Positions 44,697-53,352 of a stretch of DNA of 64,000 nucleotides are shown one piece after another (position 1 is the stretch's first letter; every line of letters starts with the position of its first letter). This DNA is from Variovorax sp. PBL-E5 (GTDB lineage Bacteria > Pseudomonadota > Gammaproteobacteria > Burkholderiales > Burkholderiaceae_C). A program made the position numbers and the translations under genes. Location: NCBI RefSeq assembly GCF_901827185.1, contig NZ_LR594671.1, positions 930,001-994,000 of the forward strand, in the 5' to 3' direction. The notes under the pieces are model-generated. The model saw only the letters and a list, made by a program, of their open reading frames with translations. It had not been told where the DNA came from and did no database searches.

Positions 44697-45039
44697 CACA
44701 AGATCCCTTTCACCGCCAGCACCCATTGCCGCAACATGATGTGTCCATGTGCGAATTTAATAACAAAGCAGTCACCCAGCCATCCCGCTTGGATATTGCT
44801 CAATGACCCCTCGAAACGCCACCTGCCGAAAGTCATGCCGGCAGGCATATATCTCACGATCGGGCCAGCAACATCAGATGCACTTGGTTGCGATTGCGTG
44901 CTTGACAAAGCCGACGGCGAAGACTTGATTGTGCCTAGATTTTTGAAATTTGAATACAAAAAGCTGACATTGATTGTGAGTTTGATCGCAGAACTTCATT
45001 GAAAAAGTTCCATCTTCCGCCGCAGTCGAGCAGAGGCGC
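44697..45039. promoter_or_regulatory. AT-richer upstream region of the NRPS-PKS operon
   Basis: This gap of about 340 bp is noticeably less GC-rich than its surroundings, especially 44740-45000, and should hold the operon promoter. It contains a hairpin (44822-44845). I could not place a confident -35/-10 pair, and no regulator gene is adjacent. On the other side it borders the end of the histidine phosphatase gene. Confidence 0.5.
44822..44845. repeat. Hairpin in the NRPS-PKS upstream region
   Basis: CCTGCCG (44822-44828) and CGGCAGG (44839-44845) pair around a 10-nt loop, about 130 bp before the GTG start. No U-run follows, so it could be a leader structure or an operator rather than a terminator. 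Confidence 0.5.
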
Positions 45040-45678
45040 TCAGGCCGTGGCTTCGTCGAGCGCGTCGCCGCCGAGATGACCGGTGTCGGCCCAGCCCACC
45101 AGGGTGAGCCCTTGCGGCGTCCAGAGCAGGCGGTTGATGGCCGCGTTGCCCAGATCCCAGGTGCGAGGCGCCTGGAGTTCCTGTCCTGTCGCAGCGCGGT
45201 AGAGCACGTCCATCACGCCGCCGTGGGCGACCAGGACCACCAGCGCGCCGGCATGGCGGGCGGCGAGTTGCGCGGCGATCGATGTCACGCGGTCCCGAAA
45301 TACCCGCAGGGACTCGCCGCCTGCCGGCGTGAACTCGGGGTCGCGGGTTCGCCAGAGCCGGGCCTGGGCCGGCAGGTTGGCATCGATGTCGGCGAAGGTG
45401 CGGCCCTCGAACAGGCCGAAGGCCCGTTCCCGCAACCCCCGTTCGGCCACCACGTCGATGCGGTGGGGCCTGGCGATCTCGAGGGCGGTCTGCCAGGCGC
45501 GTGCGAGGTCGCTGGCGTAGATCGCGGCGATCGGCTCGTCTTCGAGGGCCTGCCCGACGCGCCGGGCCTGCCAGAGGCCGGTCTCGTTGAGGCCGATGTC
45601 CAACTGTCCCTGGATGCGTGCGTCGACATTCCAGGCGGTTTCGCCGTGGCGCACGGCAATCAGTCGGGTGGCCTCCAT
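45040..45678 (-). CDS. Histidine phosphatase family protein (phosphoglycerate mutase-like)
   Basis: A 212-residue protein of the histidine phosphatase superfamily. The phospho-His motif RHGETAWN is near the N-terminus, with DLARAWQTALEI, ERGLRERAFGLFEG and the second catalytic His in VAHGGVMDVLYR. Resembles GpmB/CobC-type cofactor-independent phosphatases; the physiological substrate is not given by sequence. I chose ATG 45678 (MEATRLIAVRHG). It follows ttcA on the same strand after 41 bp. Confidence 0.9.
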   Translation of the reverse strand: MEATRLIAVRHGETAWNVDARIQGQLDIGLNETGLWQARRVGQALEDEPIAAIYASDLARAWQTALEIARPHRIDVVAERGLRERAFGLFEGRTFADIDANLPAQARLWRTRDPEFTPAGGESLRVFRDRVTSIAAQLAARHAGALVVLVAHGGVMDVLYRAATGQELQAPRTWDLGNAAINRLLWTPQGLTLVGWADTGHLGGDALDEATA

Positions 45679-45719
45679 CCGCTGGAATTCTAGGGCCCGG
45701 CCTGCACGTTGCGCCGGTC

Positions 45720-46634
45720 CTAGAGTTGCACGATGCGCAGCGCCGACGGCGCCGGGAACTCGGGCGCATCGAATGCCTTGTCGCCCTCGGCGTCGGCCAC
45801 GCCCGTCGCCTTGAGACCCTTGAAATCGAAGGACGCTCCATCGAGCAGATGCGACGGCACCACGTTCTGCAGCGCATTGAACATGTTCTCGACGCGGCCC
45901 GGGTGCTTGCGCTCCCATTCGCGCAGCATCTCGCCGACCTGCTTGCGCTGCAGGTTCTCCTGGCTGCCGCAGAGCGTGCAGGGAATGATCGGGAATTCGC
46001 GGTGCTGCGCCCAACGCACGAGGTCCTTCTCGGCCACGTAAGCCAAGGGCCGGATCACGATGTGCCGGCCGTCGTCGCTCACCAGCTTGGGCGGCATCGA
46101 CTTCAGCTTGCCGGCGAAGAACATGTTGAGAAAGAAGGTCTGCAGCATGTCGTCGCGATGGTGGCCGAGCGCGACCTTGGTGGCGCCGAGTTCGTCCGCC
46201 ACGCGGTACAGGATGCCGCGGCGCAGCCGGCTGCACAGGCCGCAGGTGGTCTTGCCTTCGGGGATCACGCGCTTGACGATCGAGTAGGTGTCCTGCTCCT
46301 CGATGTGGAAGGGCACGCCGAGCGCGCGCAGGTAGCCGGGCAGCACGTCTTCCGGAAAGCCGGGCTGCTTCTGGTCGAGATTGACTGCCACGATGTCGAA
46401 GTGGATCGGCGCCCGCGCCCGCAGCTTGAGCAGGATATCGAGCAGCGCATAGCTGTCCTTGCCGCCCGAGACGCAGACCATGACCTTGTCGCCGTCCTCG
46501 ACCATGTTGTAGTCGACGATCGCGCGGCCGACCTCGCGGCACAGGCGCTTCTCGAGCTTGTGCGTCTCGCGCTCGATCTTGATCGGCCCACCCGATGCAA
46601 CTTCGTTCTTCTCGGTCCACACGACACTCATCAT
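45720..46634 (-). CDS. ttcA: tRNA 2-thiocytidine biosynthesis protein
   Basis: A 304-residue PP-loop ATPase with a 4Fe-4S cluster that thiolates C32 of certain tRNAs. Visible are the PP-loop [12 protein letters not shown], the CxxC pairs [10 protein letters not shown] and CTLCGSQ, and [10 protein letters not shown]. The start MMSVVWTEK has two adjacent Met codons. It lies downstream of folB with repeat D between the two genes. Confidence 0.96.
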   Translation of the reverse strand: MMSVVWTEKNEVASGGPIKIERETHKLEKRLCREVGRAIVDYNMVEDGDKVMVCVSGGKDSYALLDILLKLRARAPIHFDIVAVNLDQKQPGFPEDVLPGYLRALGVPFHIEEQDTYSIVKRVIPEGKTTCGLCSRLRRGILYRVADELGATKVALGHHRDDMLQTFFLNMFFAGKLKSMPPKLVSDDGRHIVIRPLAYVAEKDLVRWAQHREFPIIPCTLCGSQENLQRKQVGEMLREWERKHPGRVENMFNALQNVVPSHLLDGASFDFKGLKATGVADAEGDKAFDAPEFPAPSALRIVQL

Positions 46635-46663
46635 TCGACTCCGTCACGCCATACGCGCATTTT

Positions 46664-46757
46664 CCAGAAACACCGCGGAACCGGCTTTGCCGGGCCGCCG
46701 ATGTTGCCCCCGGCGAGGGGGTTGGCGAAGCGACACGAAGTGCGCGAAGCCTGGGGG
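46664..46757 (-). repeat. Dispersed intergenic repeat, copy D
   Basis: A full copy in minus orientation between the folB stop and ttcA. The outer arms lie at 46669-46675 and 46699-46705 and pair with one G-T wobble on the minus-strand reading. Its CCCCCAGG end is seven bases from the folB stop. Confidence 0.88.
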
Positions 46758-46764
46758 TGGGTCA

Positions 46765-47154
46765 CTACTTGCTCCTGAAAACTTCGACGCCTACTGCTTC
46801 ACAGTCCGGGTAGACGTCCGGCTTGGCCGTCGACACCCGCGCCGCCTGCACCTTCGGATGCGCCAGCACCTGCGTGAGGATGTCGTCGCACAGCGTTTCC
46901 TGCAAGTGGATGTGGCCCTTGCTCAGGCGGGTCGCGACGGTGCGGCGGATGAAGTCGTAGTCGACCACTTCATCGAGTTCGTCGGCCTTCGGCGTCGAGA
47001 TGTCGAGCGGCACGTAGAGATCGACGTTGATGATCACGCGCTGCTCCGCGCGCTTCTCGAATTCGTGCACGCCGATGTTGATCCAGACCTCGTAGTCGCG
47101 CAGGAACACGCGCCGGCAGGAAAGCAGCAAGGGATCGAGGGCAGCAGTGGTCAT
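46765..47154 (-). CDS. folB: Dihydroneopterin aldolase
   Basis: A 129-residue enzyme of folate synthesis that splits dihydroneopterin to hydroxymethyl-dihydropterin and glycolaldehyde. Family segments are VFLRDYEVWINIGVHEFEKRAEQRVIINVDLYV, DYDFIRRTVATRLSKGHIHLQETLCDDI and the C-terminal KPDVYPDCEAVGVEVFR. The ATG (47154) overlaps the stop of the SDR gene before it (ATGA), so the two are translationally coupled. Confidence 0.93.
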   Translation of the reverse strand: MTTAALDPLLLSCRRVFLRDYEVWINIGVHEFEKRAEQRVIINVDLYVPLDISTPKADELDEVVDYDFIRRTVATRLSKGHIHLQETLCDDILTQVLAHPKVQAARVSTAKPDVYPDCEAVGVEVFRSK

Positions 47155-47948
47155 GGGATGGATGCTTTCAACAGGTCGTCGACGACGAACATGACGTCGC
47201 GTTCGAGCGGCACCAGGTGCTGGCCGTTGTCGACGCAGAGGGTGGTCCCGGTCACGCTGGGCGTGCCGGCGAGGAAGACGCAGGTTCGCGCGACATCGGC
47301 CGGATCGATCGGCCGGCGCATCAGGTTGACGCGCGCCGCTTTCGCGAAGTTGGCTTCGTTCTGCGGGCCGCTGGTGAAAAGGATGCCCGGTGCCACGCCG
47401 CACACGCGCACCGCCGGTGCCAGCGATTGCGCCTGCAGCGACACCGCGCGCTCGAGCGCCAGTTTGGACACCGTGTAGGAAAAGTAGTCCGGATTCAGGT
47501 TGTAGACCTTCTGGTCCAGGATGTGGATCGCCGAGCGGTCGATGCCGTCGCCCGCCACCGCGCTGCGCGCGAGCAGCCGCGCGAACGAAAGCGGTGCCAT
47601 CAGGTTCACGCCGAGCTGACGCAGCGCGGCATCGGCATCGAAGTCCAGGCCGGTGTCGGGTTCGAAGGCCGAGGCGTTGTTGACGATGCATGCGAGCGCG
47701 CCGCCGGCCGTGGCCTGCGCCATCAGCGCGCACCGGCCTTCCTCGGTGCCGATGTCGGCTTCGACCGCGTTCGCGTCATGGCCTTCGCCGCGCAGGCGCT
47801 CGCACAGGGCCTCGGCCGGCGCACGCGAGGCGCGGTACTGGCACCACACGCGCCAGCCCGCGCGCGCGAAGGCCTCGCAGACCGCGGCGCCGAGCCGCTG
47901 GCCGCCGCCGGTCACGAGCACGCCGGGGCGTGGGGTCGATTCAGCCAT
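47151..47948 (-). CDS. SDR oxidoreductase, FolM/pteridine-reductase-like
   Basis: A 265-residue short-chain dehydrogenase with the NADP loop VTGGGQRLGAAV, the NNASAFEP motif, and YTVSKLALE carrying the catalytic Tyr and Lys. The GGGQRLG variant and linkage to folB resemble FolM (dihydromonapterin/dihydrofolate reductase) or pteridine reductase. Overlap with folB suggests a pterin substrate. It is divergent from the MidA-type methyltransferase across 17 bp. Confidence 0.82.
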   Translation of the reverse strand: MAESTPRPGVLVTGGGQRLGAAVCEAFARAGWRVWCQYRASRAPAEALCERLRGEGHDANAVEADIGTEEGRCALMAQATAGGALACIVNNASAFEPDTGLDFDADAALRQLGVNLMAPLSFARLLARSAVAGDGIDRSAIHILDQKVYNLNPDYFSYTVSKLALERAVSLQAQSLAPAVRVCGVAPGILFTSGPQNEANFAKAARVNLMRRPIDPADVARTCVFLAGTPSVTGTTLCVDNGQHLVPLERDVMFVVDDLLKASIP

Positions 47949-47965
47949 CCTGATAGATTTCCGTC

Positions 47966-49063
47966 ATGAACATGGAGCACGGCGCAACACGCGCCACCCC
48001 CTTGACCCGGATTATCGACGCCGCGCTGCAGCGCGACGGCGGGTGGATCTCTTTCGACCGCTTCATGGCGCTCGCGCTCTATGCGCCGGGTCTGGGCTAT
48101 TACGCCAACGCAAGCCGCAAGTTCGGGCACATGCCGTCTTCCGGCAGCGACTTCGTGACCGCGCCCGAACTCACGCCGCTGTTCGGCCAGACCCTGGCCG
48201 TGCAGGTGGCCGAGGCGCTGGACAAGACCGGCACCGATGAAGTCTGGGAGTTCGGCGCCGGTTCGGGCGCGCTGGCCCTGCAACTGCTCGATGCGCTCGG
48301 CGAACGCATCGCGCGCTATCGCATCGTCGATCTGTCGGGCACGCTGCGCGAGCGGCAGCAGCAGACGCTCGCCGGGCATGCGGGCAAGGTCGAATGGCTG
48401 GCCGAGCTGCCCGAGGCGATGCGCGGCGTGGTGGTCGGCAACGAGGTGCTCGATGCCATGCCGGTGCAGCTGCTCGCACGCGCCGGCGGGCAATGGTTCG
48501 AGCGCGGCGTGATCCGGCAAGGCGACGGCTTCGCCTGGGAGGACCGTCCCACCGCGCTGCGCCCGCCGGTCGAGATCGAAGGCGTGCACGACTACCTGAC
48601 CGAGATCCATCCGCAGGCCGAGGCCTTCATCGCCACGCTGGCGGATCGCCTGAAGCAGGGCGCAGCCTTCTTCATCGACTACGGTTTTCCGGAGGCCGAG
48701 TATTACCACCCGCAGCGCCACATGGGCACCGTGATGTGCCACCGCGGCCACGCGGCCGACGGCGACCCGCTGGCCGACGTCGGCGACAAGGACATCACGG
48801 CCCACGTGAACTTCACCGGCGTCGCCCTCGAGGGCCAGAACGCCGGCTTCGAGGTGCTGGGCTACTGCAGCCAGGCGCGCTTCCTGCTCAACGCGGGGCT
48901 GCTGGAACCCATGGCGCAGGCCGCGCAGCCCGAGCGCATCCTGGCGGCGCGTCTGGTGCACGAACACGAGATGGGCGAGCTGTTCAAGGTGATCGGCTTT
49001 GCGGTCGGCGCGCCCTGGGACGCGATCGGCTTTGCCGAGGGCGATCGCAGCCACACGCTGTGA
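47966..49063 (+). CDS. MidA/NDUFAF7-family SAM-dependent methyltransferase
   Basis: A 365-residue class I methyltransferase of the DUF185 family. Segments include GGWISFDRFMALALYAPGLGYYANASRKFGHM, DFVTAPELTPLFGQTLAVQV, the SAM loop VWEFGAGSGALALQLLDA and VVGNEVLDAMPVQLL. The mitochondrial relative NDUFAF7 methylates an arginine of complex I; the bacterial target is not established. ATG 47966 is used; the next Met, 47972, is also possible. Confidence 0.88.
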   Translation: MNMEHGATRATPLTRIIDAALQRDGGWISFDRFMALALYAPGLGYYANASRKFGHMPSSGSDFVTAPELTPLFGQTLAVQVAEALDKTGTDEVWEFGAGSGALALQLLDALGERIARYRIVDLSGTLRERQQQTLAGHAGKVEWLAELPEAMRGVVVGNEVLDAMPVQLLARAGGQWFERGVIRQGDGFAWEDRPTALRPPVEIEGVHDYLTEIHPQAEAFIATLADRLKQGAAFFIDYGFPEAEYYHPQRHMGTVMCHRGHAADGDPLADVGDKDITAHVNFTGVALEGQNAGFEVLGYCSQARFLLNAGLLEPMAQAAQPERILAARLVHEHEMGELFKVIGFAVGAPWDAIGFAEGDRSHTL

Positions 49064-49175
49064 AGCCCGAATAAGCTAGCAACGAACGGTTCGTTGGGAA
49101 TCGGCGGCGTGCCTTCTACATTGGGCGGTTCGCCGCGTGCCCTTCGGGTGCGAGGCGCCACGATGGACCGTCCGC

Positions 49176-50078
49176 ATGCCCGCCCTTCTTTCTCCAGATG
49201 CCCCGCCCCGTGCGTCGTCGCAGCAGCACTTCGAGCTGCGCCGCTTCGACGCGCCGGTCGGTGCCGAGGTCATCGGCCTCGACATCGCCAAGCCGATCGA
49301 TGACGCCGCGTTCGCGCGCCTGCACCGCGCGCATCTCGATCACCACGTGCTGGTGTTCCGCGATCAGCGGATCACGCCGGCGCAGCACATCGCGTTCAGC
49401 CGGCGCTTCGGTCCGCTCGACATCCATGTGCTGCACCAGTTCCACCTCGGAGACCATCCCGAGATCCTGATCGTCTCCAACATCAAGAAGGACAACGGCG
49501 AGCCCCTCGGCCTCGGCGATGCCGGGGCCTACTGGCATTCGGACATCTCGTACAAGCCCGAGCCCAGCCTCGGTTCGCTGCTGCACGCGCAGGAGCTGCC
49601 GGGCGAAGGCGGCGACACGCTCTTTGCCGATCAGCATCTCGCGTGGGAGGCGCTCGCGCCCGCGCTGCAACAACGCGTGCTGGGGCTCAAGGCCGAGCAC
49701 AGCTATCTGGCCAAGTACGAAGCGCTGCGCGCGAAGAATCCATGGCGGCCGGCGCTCTCGCAGGCGCAGATCGACAAGGTCGCGCCGGCGGTGCATCCGG
49801 TCGTGCGCACCCATCCGGAAACGGGCCGCAAGGCGCTGTTCGTGAGCGAGCATTTCACGACCCGCATCCTTGGCCTGCCGCAGGACGAGGGCGATGCACT
49901 GCTGGCCGAGCTGTGCGCGAACAGCGTGAAGTCCGAGTTCGTGTACCGCCATCGGTGGGCGCCGCACGACCTCGTGTTCTGGGACAACCGCTCGCTCATG
50001 CACCTCGCGGCGGGCACGCCCGACGCACTGCGCCGCAAGCTCTACCGCACCACCGTCCGGGGCGATGCGCCCTTCTGA
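49176..50078 (+). CDS. TauD/TfdA-family Fe(II)/2-oxoglutarate dioxygenase
   Basis: A 300-residue non-heme iron dioxygenase. The facial triad is likely HSD in GAYWHSDISYKPEPS and the distal His in NRSLMHLAAGTPD; the 2OG-binding Arg is in the following RRKLYRTTVRG. ATG 49176 (MPALLSPDAPP) is preferred over GTG 49137. It precedes an ABC importer gene set, so it may oxidise an imported sulfonate or related substrate as TauD does with taurine. The substrate is not determined. Confidence 0.88.
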   Translation: MPALLSPDAPPRASSQQHFELRRFDAPVGAEVIGLDIAKPIDDAAFARLHRAHLDHHVLVFRDQRITPAQHIAFSRRFGPLDIHVLHQFHLGDHPEILIVSNIKKDNGEPLGLGDAGAYWHSDISYKPEPSLGSLLHAQELPGEGGDTLFADQHLAWEALAPALQQRVLGLKAEHSYLAKYEALRAKNPWRPALSQAQIDKVAPAVHPVVRTHPETGRKALFVSEHFTTRILGLPQDEGDALLAELCANSVKSEFVYRHRWAPHDLVFWDNRSLMHLAAGTPDALRRKLYRTTVRGDAPF

Positions 50079-50103
50079 TCGAACACCCCTCGAGCCAAGA
50101 ACA

Positions 50104-51114
50104 ATGAACCGTTTCACCCGCACCGCGAGCCTCTGGATCGCCACCGCCGCCCTGGCCCTCGCCAGCCTCGAGGCCCATGCCGAAGGACGCATCCGCATTG
50201 CCGAGCAGTTCGGCGTCGTCTACCTGATGCTCAACGTCGCCCAGGACCAGAAGCTGATCGAGAAGCACGCCAAGGCGGCCGGCATCGACGCCCAGGTCGA
50301 ATGGATCAAGCTGTCGGGCGGCTCCGCGGTCAACGATGCGCTGCTGTCGGGCAACATCGACATCGCGGGTGCCGGCGTCGGTCCGCTGCTCACGTTGTGG
50401 GACCGCACCCGCGGCAAGCAGAACGTGCGCGGCGTCGCTTCGCTGGGCAACTTTCCCTTCTACCTGGTGAGCACCAACCCGGCCGTGAAGAGCCTCGCCG
50501 ACTTCGGCGACAAGGACCGCATTGCGCTGCCGGCCGTCGGCGTCTCGGTGCAGTCGCGCGTCCTGCAACTGGCGTCGGCCAGGCTCTGGGGTGACAAGGA
50601 ATTCAACCGGCTCGACAGGATCAGCGTGACCCTGCCGCATCCCGACGCGGTGGCGGCCCTCATCAAGGGCGGCACCGAAATCAATGCCCATTTCGGCAAT
50701 CCGCCGTTCCAGGAGCAGGAGCTTGCCGGCAACCCGAAGGCGCACATCGTGCTCGACTCCTACCAGGTGCTCGGCGGCCCCGCGTCGGCGACCGTGCTGT
50801 ATGCGACCGAGAAGTTCCGCAACGAGAATCCGAAGACCTACCGCGCGTTCGTCGATGCGCTCGACGAGGCCGCGCAGTTCATCGCCGCGAATCCCGAGAA
50901 GGCGGCCGACATCTACATCCGCACCAGCGACGCGAAGATCGACCGCGCGCTGCTGCTCAGGATCATCAAGAACCCCGAAGTCCAGTTCAAGACGGCGCCG
51001 CAGAACACCTACGCGCTGGCCGAGTTCATGCATCGCGTGGGCGCCATCCGCAACAAGCCGGCTTCGGTGAAGGACTATTTCTTCGACGACGTTCGCACCG
51101 AAGCAGGGAACTGA
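50104..51114 (+). CDS. ABC transporter substrate-binding protein (SsuA/TauA/NMT1-like)
   Basis: A 336-residue exported binding protein with a signal peptide (MNRFTRTASLWIATAALALASLEAHAEG). Mature part starts RIRIAEQFGVVYLMLNVAQDQKLIEKHAK, the usual pattern for sulfonate/nitrate/thiamine-precursor binding proteins, with SGGSAVNDALLSGNIDIAGAGVGPLL typical of the family. ATG 50104 is used. It leads the binding protein - ATPase - permease set and follows the dioxygenase gene by 25 bp, a likely operon. Confidence 0.9.
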   Translation: MNRFTRTASLWIATAALALASLEAHAEGRIRIAEQFGVVYLMLNVAQDQKLIEKHAKAAGIDAQVEWIKLSGGSAVNDALLSGNIDIAGAGVGPLLTLWDRTRGKQNVRGVASLGNFPFYLVSTNPAVKSLADFGDKDRIALPAVGVSVQSRVLQLASARLWGDKEFNRLDRISVTLPHPDAVAALIKGGTEINAHFGNPPFQEQELAGNPKAHIVLDSYQVLGGPASATVLYATEKFRNENPKTYRAFVDALDEAAQFIAANPEKAADIYIRTSDAKIDRALLLRIIKNPEVQFKTAPQNTYALAEFMHRVGAIRNKPASVKDYFFDDVRTEAGN

Positions 51115-51115
51115 G

Positions 51116-52009
51116 ATGTCGTCGCGACTGGCCCGCTTCGTGTGGCCACCCACCGCGTTCCTGAAGGAGACTGCACCGGTGGACCGGCAGAGCCGGGCTC
51201 ATGATGCACGCGCGCTTGCGCCCGCCGCGGGTAGCGCGCTGCTGCAGGTCGATGGCGTGAGCCTCGAATACCGCACGCCCGAGCGCGTGGTGCGCGCGAC
51301 CCACCGCGTGAGCTTCGACGTGCACGAAGCCGACCGCTTCGTGCTGCTCGGCCCCTCCGGTTGCGGCAAGTCGACGCTGCTGAAGGCGGTCGGCGGCTTC
51401 GTCCATCCGGTCGAAGGCGAGATCCGGCTCGACGGCCGGCGCGTGGCCGAGCCCGGGCCGGATCGCATCGTCGTGTTCCAGGAGTTCGATCAGCTGCCGC
51501 CGTGGAAGACGGTCCGGCAGAACGTCGTGTTCCCGCTGCGCGCATCCGGCGTGCTCGGCCGGCGCGAAGCCGAGGAGCGCGCGCTGCACTACCTCGACAA
51601 GGTCGGCCTCGCGAGATTCGCGGACGTGCATCCGCACCAGCTCTCGGGCGGCATGAAGCAGCGCGTCGCGATTGCGCGTGCGCTGGCCATGCAGCCGCGC
51701 GTGCTGCTGATGGACGAGCCTTTCGCTGCGCTCGACGCGCTCACGCGCCGCAGGATGCAGGACGAGCTGCTCGCGCTGTGGGACGAGGTCCGCTTCACGC
51801 TGCTGTTCGTCACGCATTCGATCGAAGAAGCCTTGCTGGTCGGCAACCGGGTCGCGCTGCTGTCGCCGCACCCGGGCCGCATGCGTGCGGAAATCAACAG
51901 CCATGCCTTCACCCAGGGCAGCCTCGGCGGCGCCGAGTTCCAGGCCGCGGCGCAGCGGATCCATCGGCTGCTCTTCGAAGAAGCCGCTCGGGAGGCGGCC
52001 GCCGCATGA
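51116..52009 (+). CDS. ABC transporter ATP-binding protein (SsuB/TauB-like) with repeat-derived N-terminus
   Basis: A 297-residue ABC ATPase: Walker A GPSGCGKST, Q-loop FQEFDQLPPWKT, signature LSGGMKQRVAIARAL, Walker B LLMDEPFAALDAL and the H-loop His in FVTHSIEEAL. The ATPase fold begins near residue 42 (LLQVDGVSLEY). The preceding residues are encoded by a decayed copy of the dispersed repeat. ATG 51116 has GGGAA before it and nearly touches the binding-protein stop. GTG 51179 has a perfect AAGGAG at 51164-51169 and would drop 21 residues. The permease follows with an ATGA overlap. Confidence 0.92.
   Translation: MSSRLARFVWPPTAFLKETAPVDRQSRAHDARALAPAAGSALLQVDGVSLEYRTPERVVRATHRVSFDVHEADRFVLLGPSGCGKSTLLKAVGGFVHPVEGEIRLDGRRVAEPGPDRIVVFQEFDQLPPWKTVRQNVVFPLRASGVLGRREAEERALHYLDKVGLARFADVHPHQLSGGMKQRVAIARALAMQPRVLLMDEPFAALDALTRRRMQDELLALWDEVRFTLLFVTHSIEEALLVGNRVALLSPHPGRMRAEINSHAFTQGSLGGAEFQAAAQRIHRLLFEEAAREAAAA
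51127..51200 (+). repeat. Dispersed repeat, decayed copy G inside a gene start
   Basis: A diverged copy matching the others over GCCCGCTTCGTGTGGCC and GGACCGGCAGAGCCGG, with the CCCCCAGG start and the outer hairpin arms largely lost. Its forward frame is translated as the N-terminus of the ATPase (RLARFVWPPTAFLKETAPVDRQ). Confidence 0.65.
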
Positions 52010-52875
52010 CGACCATCGATCCGCCTCTGCGTCCCGAATACGAACGGGTGCTCGAGCCCTTCGCCGAGGTGCCGGTCGAGCGCGCGCTGCCCGCGGCTTC
52101 GCGCCTGTGGGCGCAGGGCTGGCTGCGCAAGAGCCTGATCCTCTGCGTGCTCGCGCTGCTGTGGGAGCTGGCGGCCCGCTGGCAGGACAACGACCTGCTG
52201 CTGCCGACCTTCTCGGCCACCGTGGCCGCGCTGGTCCGCGGCGTGGCCAGCGGCGAACTGCTCGACAAGGTGCGCATTTCGCTGGCGGTGCTGGTGCAGG
52301 GCTATCTCGCGGGCGTGGTGCTGGCCTTCGCGCTGACCACGCTGGCCGTGTCGACGCGGCTCGGACGCGATCTGCTGGACACGCTGACCTCGATGTTCAA
52401 TCCGCTGCCCGCCATCGCGCTGCTGCCGCTGGCGCTGTTGTGGTTCGGCCTCGGCCGCGGCAGTCTGGTCTTCGTGCTGATCCATTCGGTGCTGTGGCCG
52501 CTGGCGCTCAACACCTATGCCGGCTTCCAGGGCGTGCCCGACACGCTTCGCATGGCCGGGCGCAATTACGGACTGCGGGGCCTGCGCTATGTGCTGCAGA
52601 TCCTCGTGCCGGCCGCGCTGCCTTCGATCCTCTCGGGGCTCAAGATCGGCTGGGCCTTCGCATGGCGCACGCTGATCGCGGCCGAGCTCGTGTTCGGCGC
52701 TTCGTCCGGGCAGGGCGGGCTGGGCTGGTACATCTTCCAGAACCGCAACGAGCTCTACACCGATCGCGTGTTCGCGGGCCTCGCGATGGTGGTGCTGATC
52801 GGCCTTTTGGTCGAAAACCTCGGCTTCGCGAGCCTGGAGCGGCTCACCGTGCGACGCTGGGGCCAGCAGCGCTAG
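52006..52875 (+). CDS. ABC transporter permease (SsuC/TauC-like)
   Basis: A 289-residue inner-membrane permease with about six hydrophobic segments and the family's EAA-type loop near GRNYGLRGLRYVLQILVPAALPSILSGLKIGWAFAWRTLIAAEL. The start ATG 52006 overlaps the ATPase stop (ATGA). The set resembles aliphatic sulfonate, taurine or nitrate importers; the substrate is undetermined. Its last four bases overlap the convergent DUF5329 gene. Confidence 0.92.
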   Translation: MTTIDPPLRPEYERVLEPFAEVPVERALPAASRLWAQGWLRKSLILCVLALLWELAARWQDNDLLLPTFSATVAALVRGVASGELLDKVRISLAVLVQGYLAGVVLAFALTTLAVSTRLGRDLLDTLTSMFNPLPAIALLPLALLWFGLGRGSLVFVLIHSVLWPLALNTYAGFQGVPDTLRMAGRNYGLRGLRYVLQILVPAALPSILSGLKIGWAFAWRTLIAAELVFGASSGQGGLGWYIFQNRNELYTDRVFAGLAMVVLIGLLVENLGFASLERLTVRRWGQQR

Positions 52876-53249
52876 CGCATTTCCTGCCGCACCGCGCGCA
52901 GCTCGCGCCGCAGGAAGGCGTTGGCCTCGTGCTCCTGGCCGTCGGCGAGCTTGACCGTGTAGGGCCGGCCCGTGAGCTCGGAGCGCGTGGCGCAGCGCTC
53001 GATGAAGTCCTCCGCCGTGACGATCTTCTCCTTGAAGTACGCGTACTTCGCCTGCATGTGCTCGGCGGCCTCGGTGGATGAATGTTCGTCGCCGTTGCGC
53101 ATGAACTTCATCGTCTTCATCCGGCCGACCCTTTCGATCAACGCGGTGATGACCTTGTTCTCCTGCTCCGAAGGCGTCGCCTGCGACACCGAAGCGGCAC
53201 CGAGCCACAGCGCGAGGAGCGCCCATCGAAGCCAGCGAAATCGCCGCAT
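52872..53249 (-). CDS. DUF5329-like small exported protein
   Basis: A 125-residue protein with a signal peptide (MRRFRWLRWALLALWLGAASVSQAT). The mature part has VITALIERVGRMKTMKFMRNGDEHSSTEAAEHMQAKYAYF...TAEDFIERCATRSELTGRPYTVKLADGQ, the conserved pattern of DUF5329, a family with no assigned function. I chose ATG 53249; the frame is open further upstream without a better start. It converges on the ABC permease gene, overlapping by four bases. Confidence 0.82.
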   Translation of the reverse strand: MRRFRWLRWALLALWLGAASVSQATPSEQENKVITALIERVGRMKTMKFMRNGDEHSSTEAAEHMQAKYAYFKEKIVTAEDFIERCATRSELTGRPYTVKLADGQEHEANAFLRRELRAVRQEMR

Positions 53250-53352
53250 GCCAATCCTTTCCGGGGAGTGGTCCGATGCTAGGAGGGACCCGTGCAGCAT
53301 GTCAAACCGGCCTCGGGTTTAATCGGAGTTTTTGGCCGCACCGTCATCGATC

